A DNA stretch of 47,682 nt from Candidatus Nealsonbacteria bacterium (GCA_026396195.1 JAPLXH010000007.1:99006-146687); one strand, 5' to 3'. Positions 23,459-31,250 are shown, counted from the stretch's first letter. Made by a program: numbers and translations. The notes: a model not told the origin generated them from the sequence alone.

Positions 23459-24898
23459 ATGGATATTTTTTGCAAATTAAAATTATATAAAAACAAAAAA
23501 GGAACAATAATAACCTATGTTTTGGTTTTCGGGGCAATATTTTTAGTTTTAATCGGAGGACTTTTAGGGTTTATTTTGTTGCAACTGCGGCAAACCTCTC
23601 AAAAAGTAGCCTGGAACGAAGCCCTAAGCATTGCCGAAGCCGGTATTAATTATTATCGTTGGTGCATTAATAACGGAATTGAACAAGACTGTTTGAATCA
23701 AGGAGAAAAAGATTATTTTGATCCGGAGGGAAACAAGGTCGGGAAATTTTTTCTTCAGGTTACCTCAACTATTTCTTGCGGCCAGGACGTTAAAAAGGAC
23801 ATTGTTTCTACCGGTTGGACAAATGACTTTCCTAACGTAAAAAGAAAAATCGGCGTTTTATATGGCCGTCCGTCGGTAGCTCAATATTCTTACATATTAA
23901 ACACAAATGTTTGGATCGGGGATGACCATGAGATAAGAGGGCCTTATCATTCGAATGGCGGCATCAGAATGGACGGAACAAATCAATCAACTATATATTC
24001 GGCCCAAACCGAATGGGCCTGTACGGATTCTTTCGGCTGCTCTTCTTGCCCCACAAGTCACGGTTGCCGCGTTGAAGGGTCAAATTGTATTTGTCCCGGA
24101 GTGCTTACCACGACTGCCAACAGTAACCCTAATTTATTTAGTTTCCCCGTCACCTCTTTCGACTTTAATGGCATTACCATTGATTTGGCACAGATGAAAA
24201 GTGTTGCCCAAACGAGCGGAATTTATTTGCCACCCTCTACCACCACTAATCCTCTAGGGAAGGGATATCATATAAAATTTAAAAATAACGGAACTTTTGA
24301 AGCTTGGATAATCACCCAACTTTCCTCAACTTATGCCTATAGCCTAGAAGAAGATTGGCATTACGATTATTTTACGATTGCCAACGAGTATCTTTACAAT
24401 ACTTATGTCATTCCTTCGGCTTGTTCGGCTATTTTTGTTGAAGATAATATTTGGCCGGAAGGAACGACAACAGGGAAGGTTACTATAGCTTCAGCTAACC
24501 TTATAACTCCGGGCATAGATACCGATGCGGTATTATTGAACAATATTGATTATGTTCATACAGACGGTTCCGACGGTTTTTCTCTGATAGGGGAAAGAAA
24601 TATTTTAATTAGCCCTCAATCTCCCAACAACATGACCCTGAGGGGAATTTTCATCGCCCAAAAAGGGCGTTTTGGCAGGAACCATTATCCTAACAATTTC
24701 AGAAATAATTTAGAAATATACGGCTCAGTTGTCAGTAATGGACGGGTTGGAACTCAATGGACGTCCGGAGGAACCATAGTTTCCGGATATTCGAAAAGAG
24801 AAAGTTATTTCGACCCGGATTTAATTTATAATCCTTCTCCTTTTGTCCCTCATGTCGATTCCGACTTTAAAATTATCGACTGGAAAGAAGTAAATTAA
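23459..24898 (+). CDS. PilX-like pilus accessory protein
   Basis: A 479-aa protein with one N-terminal membrane helix (KKGTIITYVLVFGAIFLVLI, about 14-33) followed by RQTSQKVAWNEALSIAEAGINYYRW, the region typical of PilX/PulK-like proteins in which AEAGI follows the helix. Glu at +5 is absent, so prepilin processing is doubtful. The large outer part has Cys clusters (ACTDSFGCSSCPTSHGCRV) and beta-rich repeats. ATG 23459 is chosen over the TTG at 23453. It closes the pilin gene group; a new promoter precedes pilM. Confidence 0.75.
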   Translation: MDIFCKLKLYKNKKGTIITYVLVFGAIFLVLIGGLLGFILLQLRQTSQKVAWNEALSIAEAGINYYRWCINNGIEQDCLNQGEKDYFDPEGNKVGKFFLQVTSTISCGQDVKKDIVSTGWTNDFPNVKRKIGVLYGRPSVAQYSYILNTNVWIGDDHEIRGPYHSNGGIRMDGTNQSTIYSAQTEWACTDSFGCSSCPTSHGCRVEGSNCICPGVLTTTANSNPNLFSFPVTSFDFNGITIDLAQMKSVAQTSGIYLPPSTTTNPLGKGYHIKFKNNGTFEAWIITQLSSTYAYSLEEDWHYDYFTIANEYLYNTYVIPSACSAIFVEDNIWPEGTTTGKVTIASANLITPGIDTDAVLLNNIDYVHTDGSDGFSLIGERNILISPQSPNNMTLRGIFIAQKGRFGRNHYPNNFRNNLEIYGSVVSNGRVGTQWTSGGTIVSGYSKRESYFDPDLIYNPSPFVPHVDSDFKIIDWKEVN

Positions 24899-24899
24899 A

Positions 24900-24928
24900 T
24901 TGTAAAAGATTGGGCTTGTTTGTATAAT
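24900..24928 (+). promoter_or_regulatory. Internal promoter for pilM-pilN-pilO
   Basis: TTGTAA (24900-24905), 17-nt spacer, TATAAT (24923-24928), 8 nt before the pilM ATG, so the mRNA would be leaderless or nearly so. Confidence 0.6.
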
Positions 24929-24935
24929 TAAAAAA

Positions 24936-26036
24936 ATGATAGAAATTTTTAATTTAAAACCAGAAACTTTCGGATTGGATATTTCGGAATCGTCTTTAAA
25001 AATAATCAAGCTTAAAAAAAAGAGAAAGGGCTTTGGTTTGGTTTCTCTTGGAGAGCAAATAATTAAAGAGGGAATAATTAAAGATGGAGAAATAAAAAAC
25101 CAAGAAGAACTGATAAAAATAATCAAAGAAGGCATTTCAAAGGTTGAGGGAGAGAAATTAAGAACAAAATATGCGATTTGTTCCTTGCCCGAAGAAAAAA
25201 GCTTTTTAAAAATAATCCAGATGCCTAAAATGAGAGAAGAAGATTTGAGGATGGCAGTAAGATACGAAGCCGAAAATCATATACCTCTTTCTTTAGATGA
25301 AGTTTATCTGGATTCAAGGATTATTATTCCGATAAAAGATCATTTAGACCACACGGACGTTTTGATTGTCGCTTTTCCTAAAAACATAATTGATTCTTAT
25401 ATTCACTGCCTGAAAGAGGCCGGACTCCAGCCGGTTGTTATGGAGTTAGAATCAACTGCTATTGTCAGGGCATTGGTTGAAAAAGAAGTCAGTTATTTTC
25501 CTTTATTTATAATTGACATTGGCGTAGACAAAACCAGTTTTATTATTTTTTGCGGGCATTCTTTAAGATTTACCAGTTCCATTTTTATTTCTTCAAATAC
25601 ATTTACCGATGCTATCGCTAAAAATTTAAAAATTAATAGAGAAGAAGCGGAAAGAATTAAATTAAAGTACGGGTCCGACAGCAAGTCGGCAAAAAATAAA
25701 AAAACTTTTGAAAGCTTGCTTCCCGTTTTGACCGAGTTAACAGAGCAAATAGAAAAATGCTTGCTCTTTTACCAGACCCATGCTTCCCATGAACATTTGA
25801 ACGTTGAAAGCCACGGGGTCAAAAAAATTATTTTATGCGGAGGGGGAGCCAATATTAGCGGTTTAGCCGCATTTTTATCGGAAAAGCTTGGTTGTTCGGT
25901 TGAATTGGGCAACCCCTGGATAAATATTTTGTCCAAAACTCAAAAAGAATCGTCTCTGGTCTCTTATAAAAATTCTCTTAAATATACAACGGCCATAGGG
26001 CTCGCTTTAAGAGGATTTAAAGAAAAACATGATTAA
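24936..26036 (+). CDS. pilM: Type IV pilus assembly protein PilM
   Basis: The cytoplasmic actin-like ATPase fold protein that binds the PilN N-terminus. The 366-aa sequence starts with FGLDISESSLKIIKLKK (phosphate-1-like motif). It contains MAVRYEAENHIPLSLDEVYLD, a PilM hallmark, FIIDIGVDKTSFIIF (phosphate-2-like) and KKIILCGGGANISGL (adenosine motif). It overlaps pilN by 8 nt, indicating translational coupling. Confidence 0.93.
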   Translation: MIEIFNLKPETFGLDISESSLKIIKLKKKRKGFGLVSLGEQIIKEGIIKDGEIKNQEELIKIIKEGISKVEGEKLRTKYAICSLPEEKSFLKIIQMPKMREEDLRMAVRYEAENHIPLSLDEVYLDSRIIIPIKDHLDHTDVLIVAFPKNIIDSYIHCLKEAGLQPVVMELESTAIVRALVEKEVSYFPLFIIDIGVDKTSFIIFCGHSLRFTSSIFISSNTFTDAIAKNLKINREEAERIKLKYGSDSKSAKNKKTFESLLPVLTELTEQIEKCLLFYQTHASHEHLNVESHGVKKIILCGGGANISGLAAFLSEKLGCSVELGNPWINILSKTQKESSLVSYKNSLKYTTAIGLALRGFKEKHD

Positions 26037-26574
26037 TCTTTTGCCCCATTCAGAAAAAAATATTCTTAGGATAATAGAAAAAGAAAAAATAATTTTAATT
26101 TTAGAAATTATCTTATTGTTCTTTTTTGTCTGTTTAATTTTATTTTTATTTTTGATTAAAATTCAGGTTGCCGGTCAGGTTGAAGCGGAAAAAATTATTC
26201 TTGAACAAGAAAAAAAAGAATTCGAAAGCTTGGGAACCAAAAATATTTCAGAAGATATAATTTCAATAAATAAAAAAATTTCAGATTTAAAGTCTTTTTA
26301 TGAAAAACAATTTAGTATGATAGAAATTTTAGAAAAAATATCCAAAACTCTTTCCGACGAAGTTTATCTTAATAATTTTTCTTACACCAACAATAATTCT
26401 CAGGTTGTTCTTTCGGGTTTTTCAAAAACTCAAGAAGGATTGTTAAAATTTAAGCAAAACCTGGAACAAGAAAAGGATTTTCAGGGAATTTTTTTCCCCC
26501 TTTCTTCCTGGATTGCGAAAAAAGACATAAGTTTCAATTTAAATTTTAAATTAAAAAATGAAAATGGAATTTAG
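26029..26574 (+). CDS. pilN: PilN-like pilus alignment protein
   Basis: A 181-aa bitopic protein. It begins MINLLPHSEKN, the conserved PilN peptide that docks on PilM, followed by a membrane helix (about 24-45), a coiled coil and a small ferredoxin-like domain (ILEKISKTLSDEVYLNNFSY, QVVLSGFSKTQEGLLKFKQ). Position between pilM and pilO supports the assignment. Confidence 0.9.
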   Translation: MINLLPHSEKNILRIIEKEKIILILEIILLFFFVCLILFLFLIKIQVAGQVEAEKIILEQEKKEFESLGTKNISEDIISINKKISDLKSFYEKQFSMIEILEKISKTLSDEVYLNNFSYTNNNSQVVLSGFSKTQEGLLKFKQNLEQEKDFQGIFFPLSSWIAKKDISFNLNFKLKNENGI

Positions 26575-27124
26575 AAAAACTTACATAGCATCAGTTTTTT
26601 TTATCGGATTTTTTATTGCTTCCATAATTTTTTTAATTATTCCATTAATTAAAGAAATAGAAAAAAATTCGCGCGATTTGATTATAGTCAAAGCAGACAG
26701 AAAATTTTTTTCTGAAGAAAGGAGTAATATCGAAAAATTTGAAAATATATTTAAAGAAATACAACCGAATATTGAAAAAACCAATATTTTTTTTGTAAGC
26801 TCTGAAGTTCCCATTGATTTTATAAATTTTTTAGAAAAATTAGCCTCAGATTCTGATATTTTTCTAAAAATATATCCCTCCGGAGTAAGCTTAGTAGAAA
26901 AATCCAACAAAAGTTTATGGCCATTTTTAAATTTTAATCTGGAAGCTTCCGGGTCTTTTTACAATTTTTCAAAATTCATAGAAAAATTGGAGAACAGCTC
27001 TTATTTGATCCAAGTCCAGGATTTAAATATAAGAAAGGTAAAAACAGAAATTTCTTCTTCTTCCGACGAAGGGTTGTCTAATGAAATTAGCGCTTCTTTT
27101 TTTCTTAAAGTTTTTGCAAAGTAG
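26558..27124 (+). CDS. pilO: PilO-like pilus alignment protein
   Basis: A 188-aa bitopic protein with an N-terminal membrane helix (about 10-30), a coiled coil and a C-terminal alpha/beta domain (PIDFINFLEKLASDSDIFLKI, NFSKFIEKLENSSYLIQV) typical of PilO. It overlaps pilN by 17 nt; an alternative ATG is at 26564. It is expected to pair with PilN in linking PilM to the pilin. Confidence 0.85.
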   Translation: MKMEFRKTYIASVFFIGFFIASIIFLIIPLIKEIEKNSRDLIIVKADRKFFSEERSNIEKFENIFKEIQPNIEKTNIFFVSSEVPIDFINFLEKLASDSDIFLKIYPSGVSLVEKSNKSLWPFLNFNLEASGSFYNFSKFIEKLENSSYLIQVQDLNIRKVKTEISSSSDEGLSNEISASFFLKVFAK

Positions 27125-27165
27125 TCTTCTGTTTTTCAAAATTACCAACCTGAAATTATTTAATT

Positions 27166-27822
27166 ATGAAGATAAGTCCTAAAAAATTAATAAAGGCCCT
27201 TGGAGCATTGCCCAAAAAATTGGCCAAACATTCCTTTTTAACTTTTTTTATATTTTTTCTTTTAGACGTCGTCTTAGGGGGAATTGTTTTTTATAAATAT
27301 GTTATTTTGATTGAAAAAACAAAAGTAGAAAATTTGAAAACGCCCCTTAAGTTTGACCACGCTAATTATCAGGAAGTTTTAAATCAATGGGACAAAAGAC
27401 AAAAAAATTTAGAAAAAATTGATTCCAAGCAATATATTAATCCCTTTCAGGAAACAAGAATTTCTTTTTCAACATCCACGGAAAATGGGACTAGCGCAGT
27501 AAGTATTCCAAAGGGTGAGGAAATTATTATTCCCACCTCAACAGAAGAAACGGTCACAACTTCTGAGGAAGTTTCCGGCAGTAATCAAGAAGAAACTTCC
27601 ACGCAGGAAACAAGCGGTTTGCCTAGTGACCTTATGGCTAAACTTTTACTCGCTGGCAGTATTTCTGATTTTTATATAATTAAAAAAGAAAGATTTCCTT
27701 CTGTGTGGGAGAGGTCGATTTTTTGGGAAGAAAAAGGGATTGGCAAAAGAGATGATTATTATGGCAGTGAACACCAAAACGTACTTTTACTTCGAGCCTT
27801 GAAAAAAGAGTTGACCGAATAA
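27166..27822 (+). CDS. Membrane-anchored protein at the end of the pilus operon
   Basis: A 218-aa protein with a basic N-terminus and one membrane helix (about 26-46, LTFFIFFLLDVVLGGIVFYK). A Ser/Thr/Glu-rich low-complexity linker follows (about 100-150), then a conserved-looking C-terminus (LLLAGSISDFYIIKKERFPSVWERSIFWEEKGIG). Its place after pilO is where pilP stands in other operons, but no sequence likeness to PilP is seen, so no symbol is given. The end of the gene carries the promoter for the following tRNAs. Confidence 0.6.
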   Translation: MKISPKKLIKALGALPKKLAKHSFLTFFIFFLLDVVLGGIVFYKYVILIEKTKVENLKTPLKFDHANYQEVLNQWDKRQKNLEKIDSKQYINPFQETRISFSTSTENGTSAVSIPKGEEIIIPTSTEETVTTSEEVSGSNQEETSTQETSGLPSDLMAKLLLAGSISDFYIIKKERFPSVWERSIFWEEKGIGKRDDYYGSEHQNVLLLRALKKELTE

Positions 27823-27838
27823 TTTTTTTAATTATAAT
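27811..27838 (+). promoter_or_regulatory. Promoter for tRNA-Arg and tRNA-His
   Basis: TTGACC (27811-27816), 16-nt spacer, TATAAT (27833-27838), 20 nt before tRNA-Arg. Confidence 0.7.
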
Positions 27839-27857
27839 AAATTACGTACTATTTAAA

Positions 27858-27931
27858 GCCCTCGTAGCTTAACTGGATAAAGCAGGGCCCTTCTAAGGCC
27901 AAGACTGCAGGTTCGACTCCCGCCGAGGGCA
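27858..27931 (+). tRNA. tRNA-Arg (anticodon UCU)
   Basis: Acceptor GCCCTCG/CGAGGGC, anticodon stem GGCCC with loop CTTCTAA (UCU), T-loop TTCGACT, discriminator A. CCA not encoded. Confidence 0.93.
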
Positions 27932-27937
27932 CTTTAT

Positions 27938-28009
27938 GGTGGCTATGGTGTAATGGCAGCACAGTAGTCTGTGGCACTACTAGAGGCGGTTCGAGTCCGC
28001 TTAGCCACC
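27938..28009 (+). tRNA. tRNA-His (anticodon GUG)
   Basis: Acceptor GTGGCTA/TAGCCAC with the extra 5' G(-1) facing C73, which is the tRNA-His identity pair. Anticodon stem GTAGT/ACTAC with loop CTGTGGC (GUG). Its 3' end directly abuts the CCCTTCGAC repeat. Confidence 0.93.
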
Positions 28010-28086
28010 CCTTCGACTTCGCTTCCTTCAATTCGGTTCAGGACAAGCAGGGCAAGCCAACTAAATCGCCAAAGAGGCGATTTTTT
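28009..28086. repeat. Intergenic repeat block 1 with nested 24-nt insertion
   Basis: CCCTTCGACTTCGCT (28009-28023) is interrupted by a 24-nt related palindrome (28024-28047), then continues CAGGGCAAG (28048-28056). The block goes on to CCAACTAAATCGCCAA and the hairpin GGCGATTTTTT. Block 2 at 28756-28834 has the same backbone without this insertion. Confidence 0.8.
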
Positions 28087-28094
28087 GGTAGAAT
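28063..28094 (+). promoter_or_regulatory. Terminator hairpin fused to an extended -10 promoter
   Basis: AAATCGCC pairs with GGCGATTT (28063-28083); the T-tract runs into TGGTAGAAT (extended -10; TAGAAT 28089-28094). The ATG at 28103 follows 8 nt later. Confidence 0.6.
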
Positions 28095-28102
28095 AAAGCA
28101 AT

Positions 28103-28624
28103 ATGAACAAAAAAATATCTACACCAATAGCAATAGGGATTATTCTAATTTTAGCCATCCTTGTGGGCGTTTTTACTATTACTCAATTTTCAGCAATAAA
28201 ACGAGAAAAAATCCAGACAACAGAAATTACCAGCCTATCTGATTGCGATAAAATTCAAGAATCACTTTATAAAAATGAATGTTATGTGTCTATTGCCGTA
28301 AAAAAAATAGATCTATCAATATGCGATGAAATAAAAGAAGCAAAAGACCAATTTTTGAAAGATGATTGTTATTCTAAGATTGCTAAGGCAAAACAAGATT
28401 TATCAATATGCGATAAAATCATTGAAGAATCGTCAAAAAATGTATGTTATGTGGGTATTGCTCAAGTTAAGAAAGATCCCTCAATATGCGAAAAAATTCA
28501 GAATCCAAAATATAACATAATAGAATCTTGTTATATGGTTGTTGCTAAAGCTAAACAAGATTCATCAATATGTGATAAAATCCAAGACCAAACTTATAAA
28601 GAATCTTGCTATAAGCAGTTCTAG
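28103..28624 (+). CDS. Membrane-anchored Cys-repeat protein
   Basis: A 173-aa protein with an N-terminal membrane helix (about 8-29, PIAIGIILILAILVGVFTIT). The rest is four tandem repeats of about 33 residues, each of the form SICDKI...(K/E)xxCYxxIAxAKxD, giving paired Cys that could form disulfides outside the cell. Repeat starts are near LSDCDKIQ, LSICDEIK, LSICDKII and PSICEKIQ, with a final partial SSICDKIQ copy. No enzyme motif is seen. Similar Cys-repeat proteins are known to me from CPR and archaeal genomes but without a firm function. Confidence 0.7.
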   Translation: MNKKISTPIAIGIILILAILVGVFTITQFSAIKREKIQTTEITSLSDCDKIQESLYKNECYVSIAVKKIDLSICDEIKEAKDQFLKDDCYSKIAKAKQDLSICDKIIEESSKNVCYVGIAQVKKDPSICEKIQNPKYNIIESCYMVVAKAKQDSSICDKIQDQTYKESCYKQF

Positions 28625-28664
28625 GTTATTCCATCAAACAGGTTTTAATATTGTTCGCTAGGGG

Positions 28665-28713
28665 ACCACGTAAAGAACGTAAAATTACTTTCAGTAATCA
28701 CGTTCCACGTGGT
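28665..28713. repeat. Perfect multi-step hairpin
   Basis: ACCACGT, GAACGT and ATTAC pair in order with GTAAT, ACGTTC and ACGTGGT around a TTTCA loop: 18 bp with two small internal loops. It has no T-tract, so it is not a typical terminator. Confidence 0.75.
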
Positions 28714-28755
28714 AGGCGCGTGACGAAATTTATACAATTTCATTTTATGCGTCAC

Positions 28756-28834
28756 CCCTTCGACTTCGCTCAGGGCAAGCCAACTAAATCGCCAATCCTT
28801 CGACCGCTGCTCAGGACAAGTAGGCGGTTTTTTG
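28756..28834. repeat. Intergenic repeat block 2 with insertion at a different site
   Basis: The uninterrupted 24-nt unit lies at 28756-28779. After CCAACTAAATCGCCAA, a 25-nt palindrome (28796-28820) sits inside the loop of the AAATCGCC/GGCGGTTT terminator hairpin. Compare block 1. Confidence 0.8.
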
Positions 28835-28913
28835 CTTGCGTTGAATTTGTTGAAGCGTTTACGCTGAACTGGTTGAAGTGGTCATTGCACTTTCCGATAA
28901 ATCGGGACTCAAC

Positions 28914-28942
28914 TTGAGGGCTCCGGACGGACAAGGTATAAT
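28914..28942 (+). promoter_or_regulatory. Promoter for the split membrane protein
   Basis: TTGAGG (28914-28919), 17-nt spacer, TATAAT (28937-28942), 31 nt before the ATG. Confidence 0.6.
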
Positions 28943-28973
28943 AAAATAAAGATTAAAATTATTTTATAAAAAT

Positions 28974-29294
28974 ATGAATGAAGAACTCGCAAATTTAATC
29001 AAGGAAAAAATCAAAGAGGGAAGGAATAAGGAAGAAATTAAAAATCTTTTATTGTCCCATGGTTGGTCGACTGAAGAAATAGAGCAGTCGTTTCCAGCCC
29101 CACCAGAGGGTTCTTTGGCGTTTCCCGGCGTTATTTTTATTCTCAGAGAAACGCTTTTAATCTATAGAAAAAAAATAATAACTATTTTAGGAATTTCTTT
29201 AGTCCCACTGATTGCCGGCCTTATTTTAAATTTTTTATTAAATTTTTTATCTGATAAAAATTTACTCACCATTAATATTTCAGATTCTTTTTAA
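28974..29294 (+). pseudogene. 5' part of a frameshifted multi-pass membrane protein gene
   Basis: A 106-aa frame: an N-terminal helical motif (NEELANLIKEKIKEGRNKEE, SHGWSTEEIEQSF) that in related CPR proteins precedes a multi-pass membrane domain. It then has the first membrane segment (KKIITILGISLVPLIAGLIL) and ends abruptly at TAA 29292-29294 after a CTTTTTAA run. The continuation (FQILFNFGLFFYLAISIF) is in the +1 frame of the next entry. It could be a real frameshift mutation, an assembly error in a T-run, or +1 recoding at TTT-TAA. Confidence 0.7.
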
Positions 29295-30792
29295 TTTCGG
29301 TTTATTTTTTTACTTGGCGATATCGATTTTTTCAGTAATTGTTGCTGCAATATTTCAAACCTGGAGCTATCTTGCTTTGGTTTATGCGATCAAGGACAGT
29401 CAGGAGAATATTGGCGCAAAACAATCCTATCTTTTAAGCTGGAAAAATATTCTTTCTTATTGGTGGATATCATTTTTAATGGGATTCATATCCGTTGGCG
29501 GATTTTTTTTATTGATAATTCCGGGATTTATTTTTGCCATCTGGTTTGTATTCGCTCCCATTATATTGGTTATGGAGGGCGCAAAAGGGATGAGCGCTCT
29601 TTTAAAAAGCAAGTATTACGTTAAAGGAAAATTAATCAGTTTGGCTTGGAGGTTTTTCGCTGTTTTTTTAATTATTTTTTTTCTTTTTGCTTTATTATAT
29701 TTAATAACGAGTGCCAACAACATACTTTTTCAGACCGGAAGCACAATTTTTTCTTTTATTATTTTCCCTTTTGTAATTATTTATTATTTTTTAATTTATA
29801 CTTATTTAAAAAAGACCAAGGGAGATTTTGTTTTTACTCCTACCCCCAAAGAAAAGAAAAAGTTTGTTTTTGTCGGAATTTTAGGGATTATTTTGCCAAT
29901 TTTATTAATAGTCGCTTCTTTGTTTTTTCTTAAACAAGCTTTTGTAAAATGGGACACAATGCTCGATGCTGAACGAACAAGCGATATTAATTTGATTAGT
30001 ACGGCAATGAATGCTTACTATGAAAAAAATGGGAAATATCCGGAAGTTAAAATAACCAAAGAAAGAAGAATAAATCTTTCCAATATAGGACAAAATTTAA
30101 TGGATGTTCCTTCAGACCCTGGCTTGGGGAAAATTAAGGGTTGCAATGATGTTAGGGGGGCTTCCTATTTAGGGTTTGATAATATTTCAAACCGGGATAA
30201 ATATTGTATTTTTACTTGTTTAAACGACAGCAGTTTTTTTGCTGCCAGCCATAAAGGGGTTAAAATTTTGGATAAAATGCCCATTAACTTAGATTGCTGG
30301 CAAGAAGAAAAAAAAACAGATGAAACCTTTGGCTGGAAAACCTATACGAATAATGAACATGGATTTGAAATGAAATATCCTGAAAACTTCTTTTTTTCCG
30401 AACCTAAAATTACAACTACTAGCTGCGATTATCTTGATTTTTCTAAGCAATGTCCTTACGTACCGGTTCCCGGCTTTAATATAGAAAACGAAAAAGACCT
30501 TGAAGCTGCAACAGAAAAAGGACTGATAAAAATAGAAAAAGTTAAGATAAACGATAGAAATTATTGTTTGCAGCAATCAAGCGAGGGCGCAGCAGGTTCA
30601 ATTTATACCAATTATTACTACACTACGGTAAAAAACGATAAATGCATTTCGTTAAATTTGGTTTTGTATGATATTAATTGCGGCGTGCTTGGCTCTGCGG
30701 ACGAAGAAAATTACAAGAAATGCGAAGACGGAAAGATTAAAAAATCAGAAATATTAGATAAAATTATTTTTACTTTTAAATTTTTAAAGTAA
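29281..30792 (+). CDS. 3' part of the frameshifted membrane protein, with a pilin-like stalk
   Basis: The open frame resumes near 29281; 29314 is its first possible (TTG) start. It encodes about five membrane segments including the hallmark IFQTWSYLALVYAIKDSQENIG. A final helix (VGILGILLPILLIVASLFFL-like region around residue 180) is followed by ERTSDINLISTAMNAYYEKNGKYPE, the sequence that follows the helix in type IV pilins. A C-terminal extracellular domain begins YTNNEHGFEMKYPENFFFSE. So it looks like a membrane domain fused to a pseudopilin-like stalk and an outer domain. Function unknown. Confidence 0.7.
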   Translation, partial: QILFNFGLFFYLAISIFSVIVAAIFQTWSYLALVYAIKDSQENIGAKQSYLLSWKNILSYWWISFLMGFISVGGFFLLIIPGFIFAIWFVFAPIILVMEGAKGMSALLKSKYYVKGKLISLAWRFFAVFLIIFFLFALLYLITSANNILFQTGSTIFSFIIFPFVIIYYFLIYTYLKKTKGDFVFTPTPKEKKKFVFVGILGIILPILLIVASLFFLKQAFVKWDTMLDAERTSDINLISTAMNAYYEKNGKYPEVKITKERRINLSNIGQNLMDVPSDPGLGKIKGCNDVRGASYLGFDNISNRDKYCIFTCLNDSSFFAASHKGVKILDKMPINLDCWQEEKKTDETFGWKTYTNNEHGFEMKYPENFFFSEPKITTTSCDYLDFSKQCPYVPVPGFNIENEKDLEAATEKGLIKIEKVKINDRNYCLQQSSEGAAGSIYTNYYYTTVKNDKCISLNLVLYDINCGVLGSADEENYKKCEDGKIKKSEILDKIIFTFKFLK

Positions 30793-30827
30793 GTAATTAA
30801 AAAATAAGCAAATCAAAAAATAAAATC

Positions 30828-31250
30828 GTGGAGCAAGGAATCAAAAAACCAAAAATTTTAATTTTCGACGATGATGAATTAATAAGAGAATTTTATAAAA
30901 TGACGCTTTCTCGGGCTGGTTTTGAGGTAAAAACATTCGAGAATTACAAAGATGTTGTAAATATAGTTTTAGAAGAAAAACCGGATATTATTTGGTGTGA
31001 TATTTTAATGCCTGAACCTATGAATGGTTTTGGAGCCCTGGAACTTTTAAAAAAAAATAGAGAAACCCACAAAATTCCGGTTGTTATCGTCAGTAATGTT
31101 GAAGAGCCTCAGGACATTAATCGAGGGTTTAAATTGGGAGCAGATGATTATTTTTTAAAAATAAAATATACTCCAAGCAAGTTAGCCGAAATTTTGAAGG
31201 GGCATCTTTTAAAAAATAGCAAATTCAGTAAAAATAATTTTAAAAAATGA
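30828..31250 (+). CDS. Single-domain response regulator (CheY-like), second copy
   Basis: A 140-aa receiver with the acidic pocket FDDDELIREFY, phospho-acceptor Asp in WCDILMPEPMNGFGALELL, Ser in VVIVSNVEEPQD and Lys in YFLKIKYTPSK. It closely resembles the receiver at 17302 in its end (YT(L/P)S), suggesting a family of stand-alone receivers. The start codon is GTG at 30828. No kinase gene lies next to it. Confidence 0.88.
   Translation: MEQGIKKPKILIFDDDELIREFYKMTLSRAGFEVKTFENYKDVVNIVLEEKPDIIWCDILMPEPMNGFGALELLKKNRETHKIPVVIVSNVEEPQDINRGFKLGADDYFLKIKYTPSKLAEILKGHLLKNSKFSKNNFKK

Larger units (their letters stand above)
28625..28973. other. Long intergenic stretch packed with inverted repeats
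   Basis: It holds a cruciform-type hairpin (28665-28713), a second inverted repeat (GTGACG...CGTCAC, 28717-28757), repeat block 2 (28756-28834) and a promoter (28914-28942). No gene is supported; the 88-aa frame starting at 28651 is the repeats read through. Confidence 0.7.

Noticed and set aside
28651-28917. 88-aa ORF in the repeat-rich gap
   Set aside because: It is composed entirely of inverted repeats and block 2.
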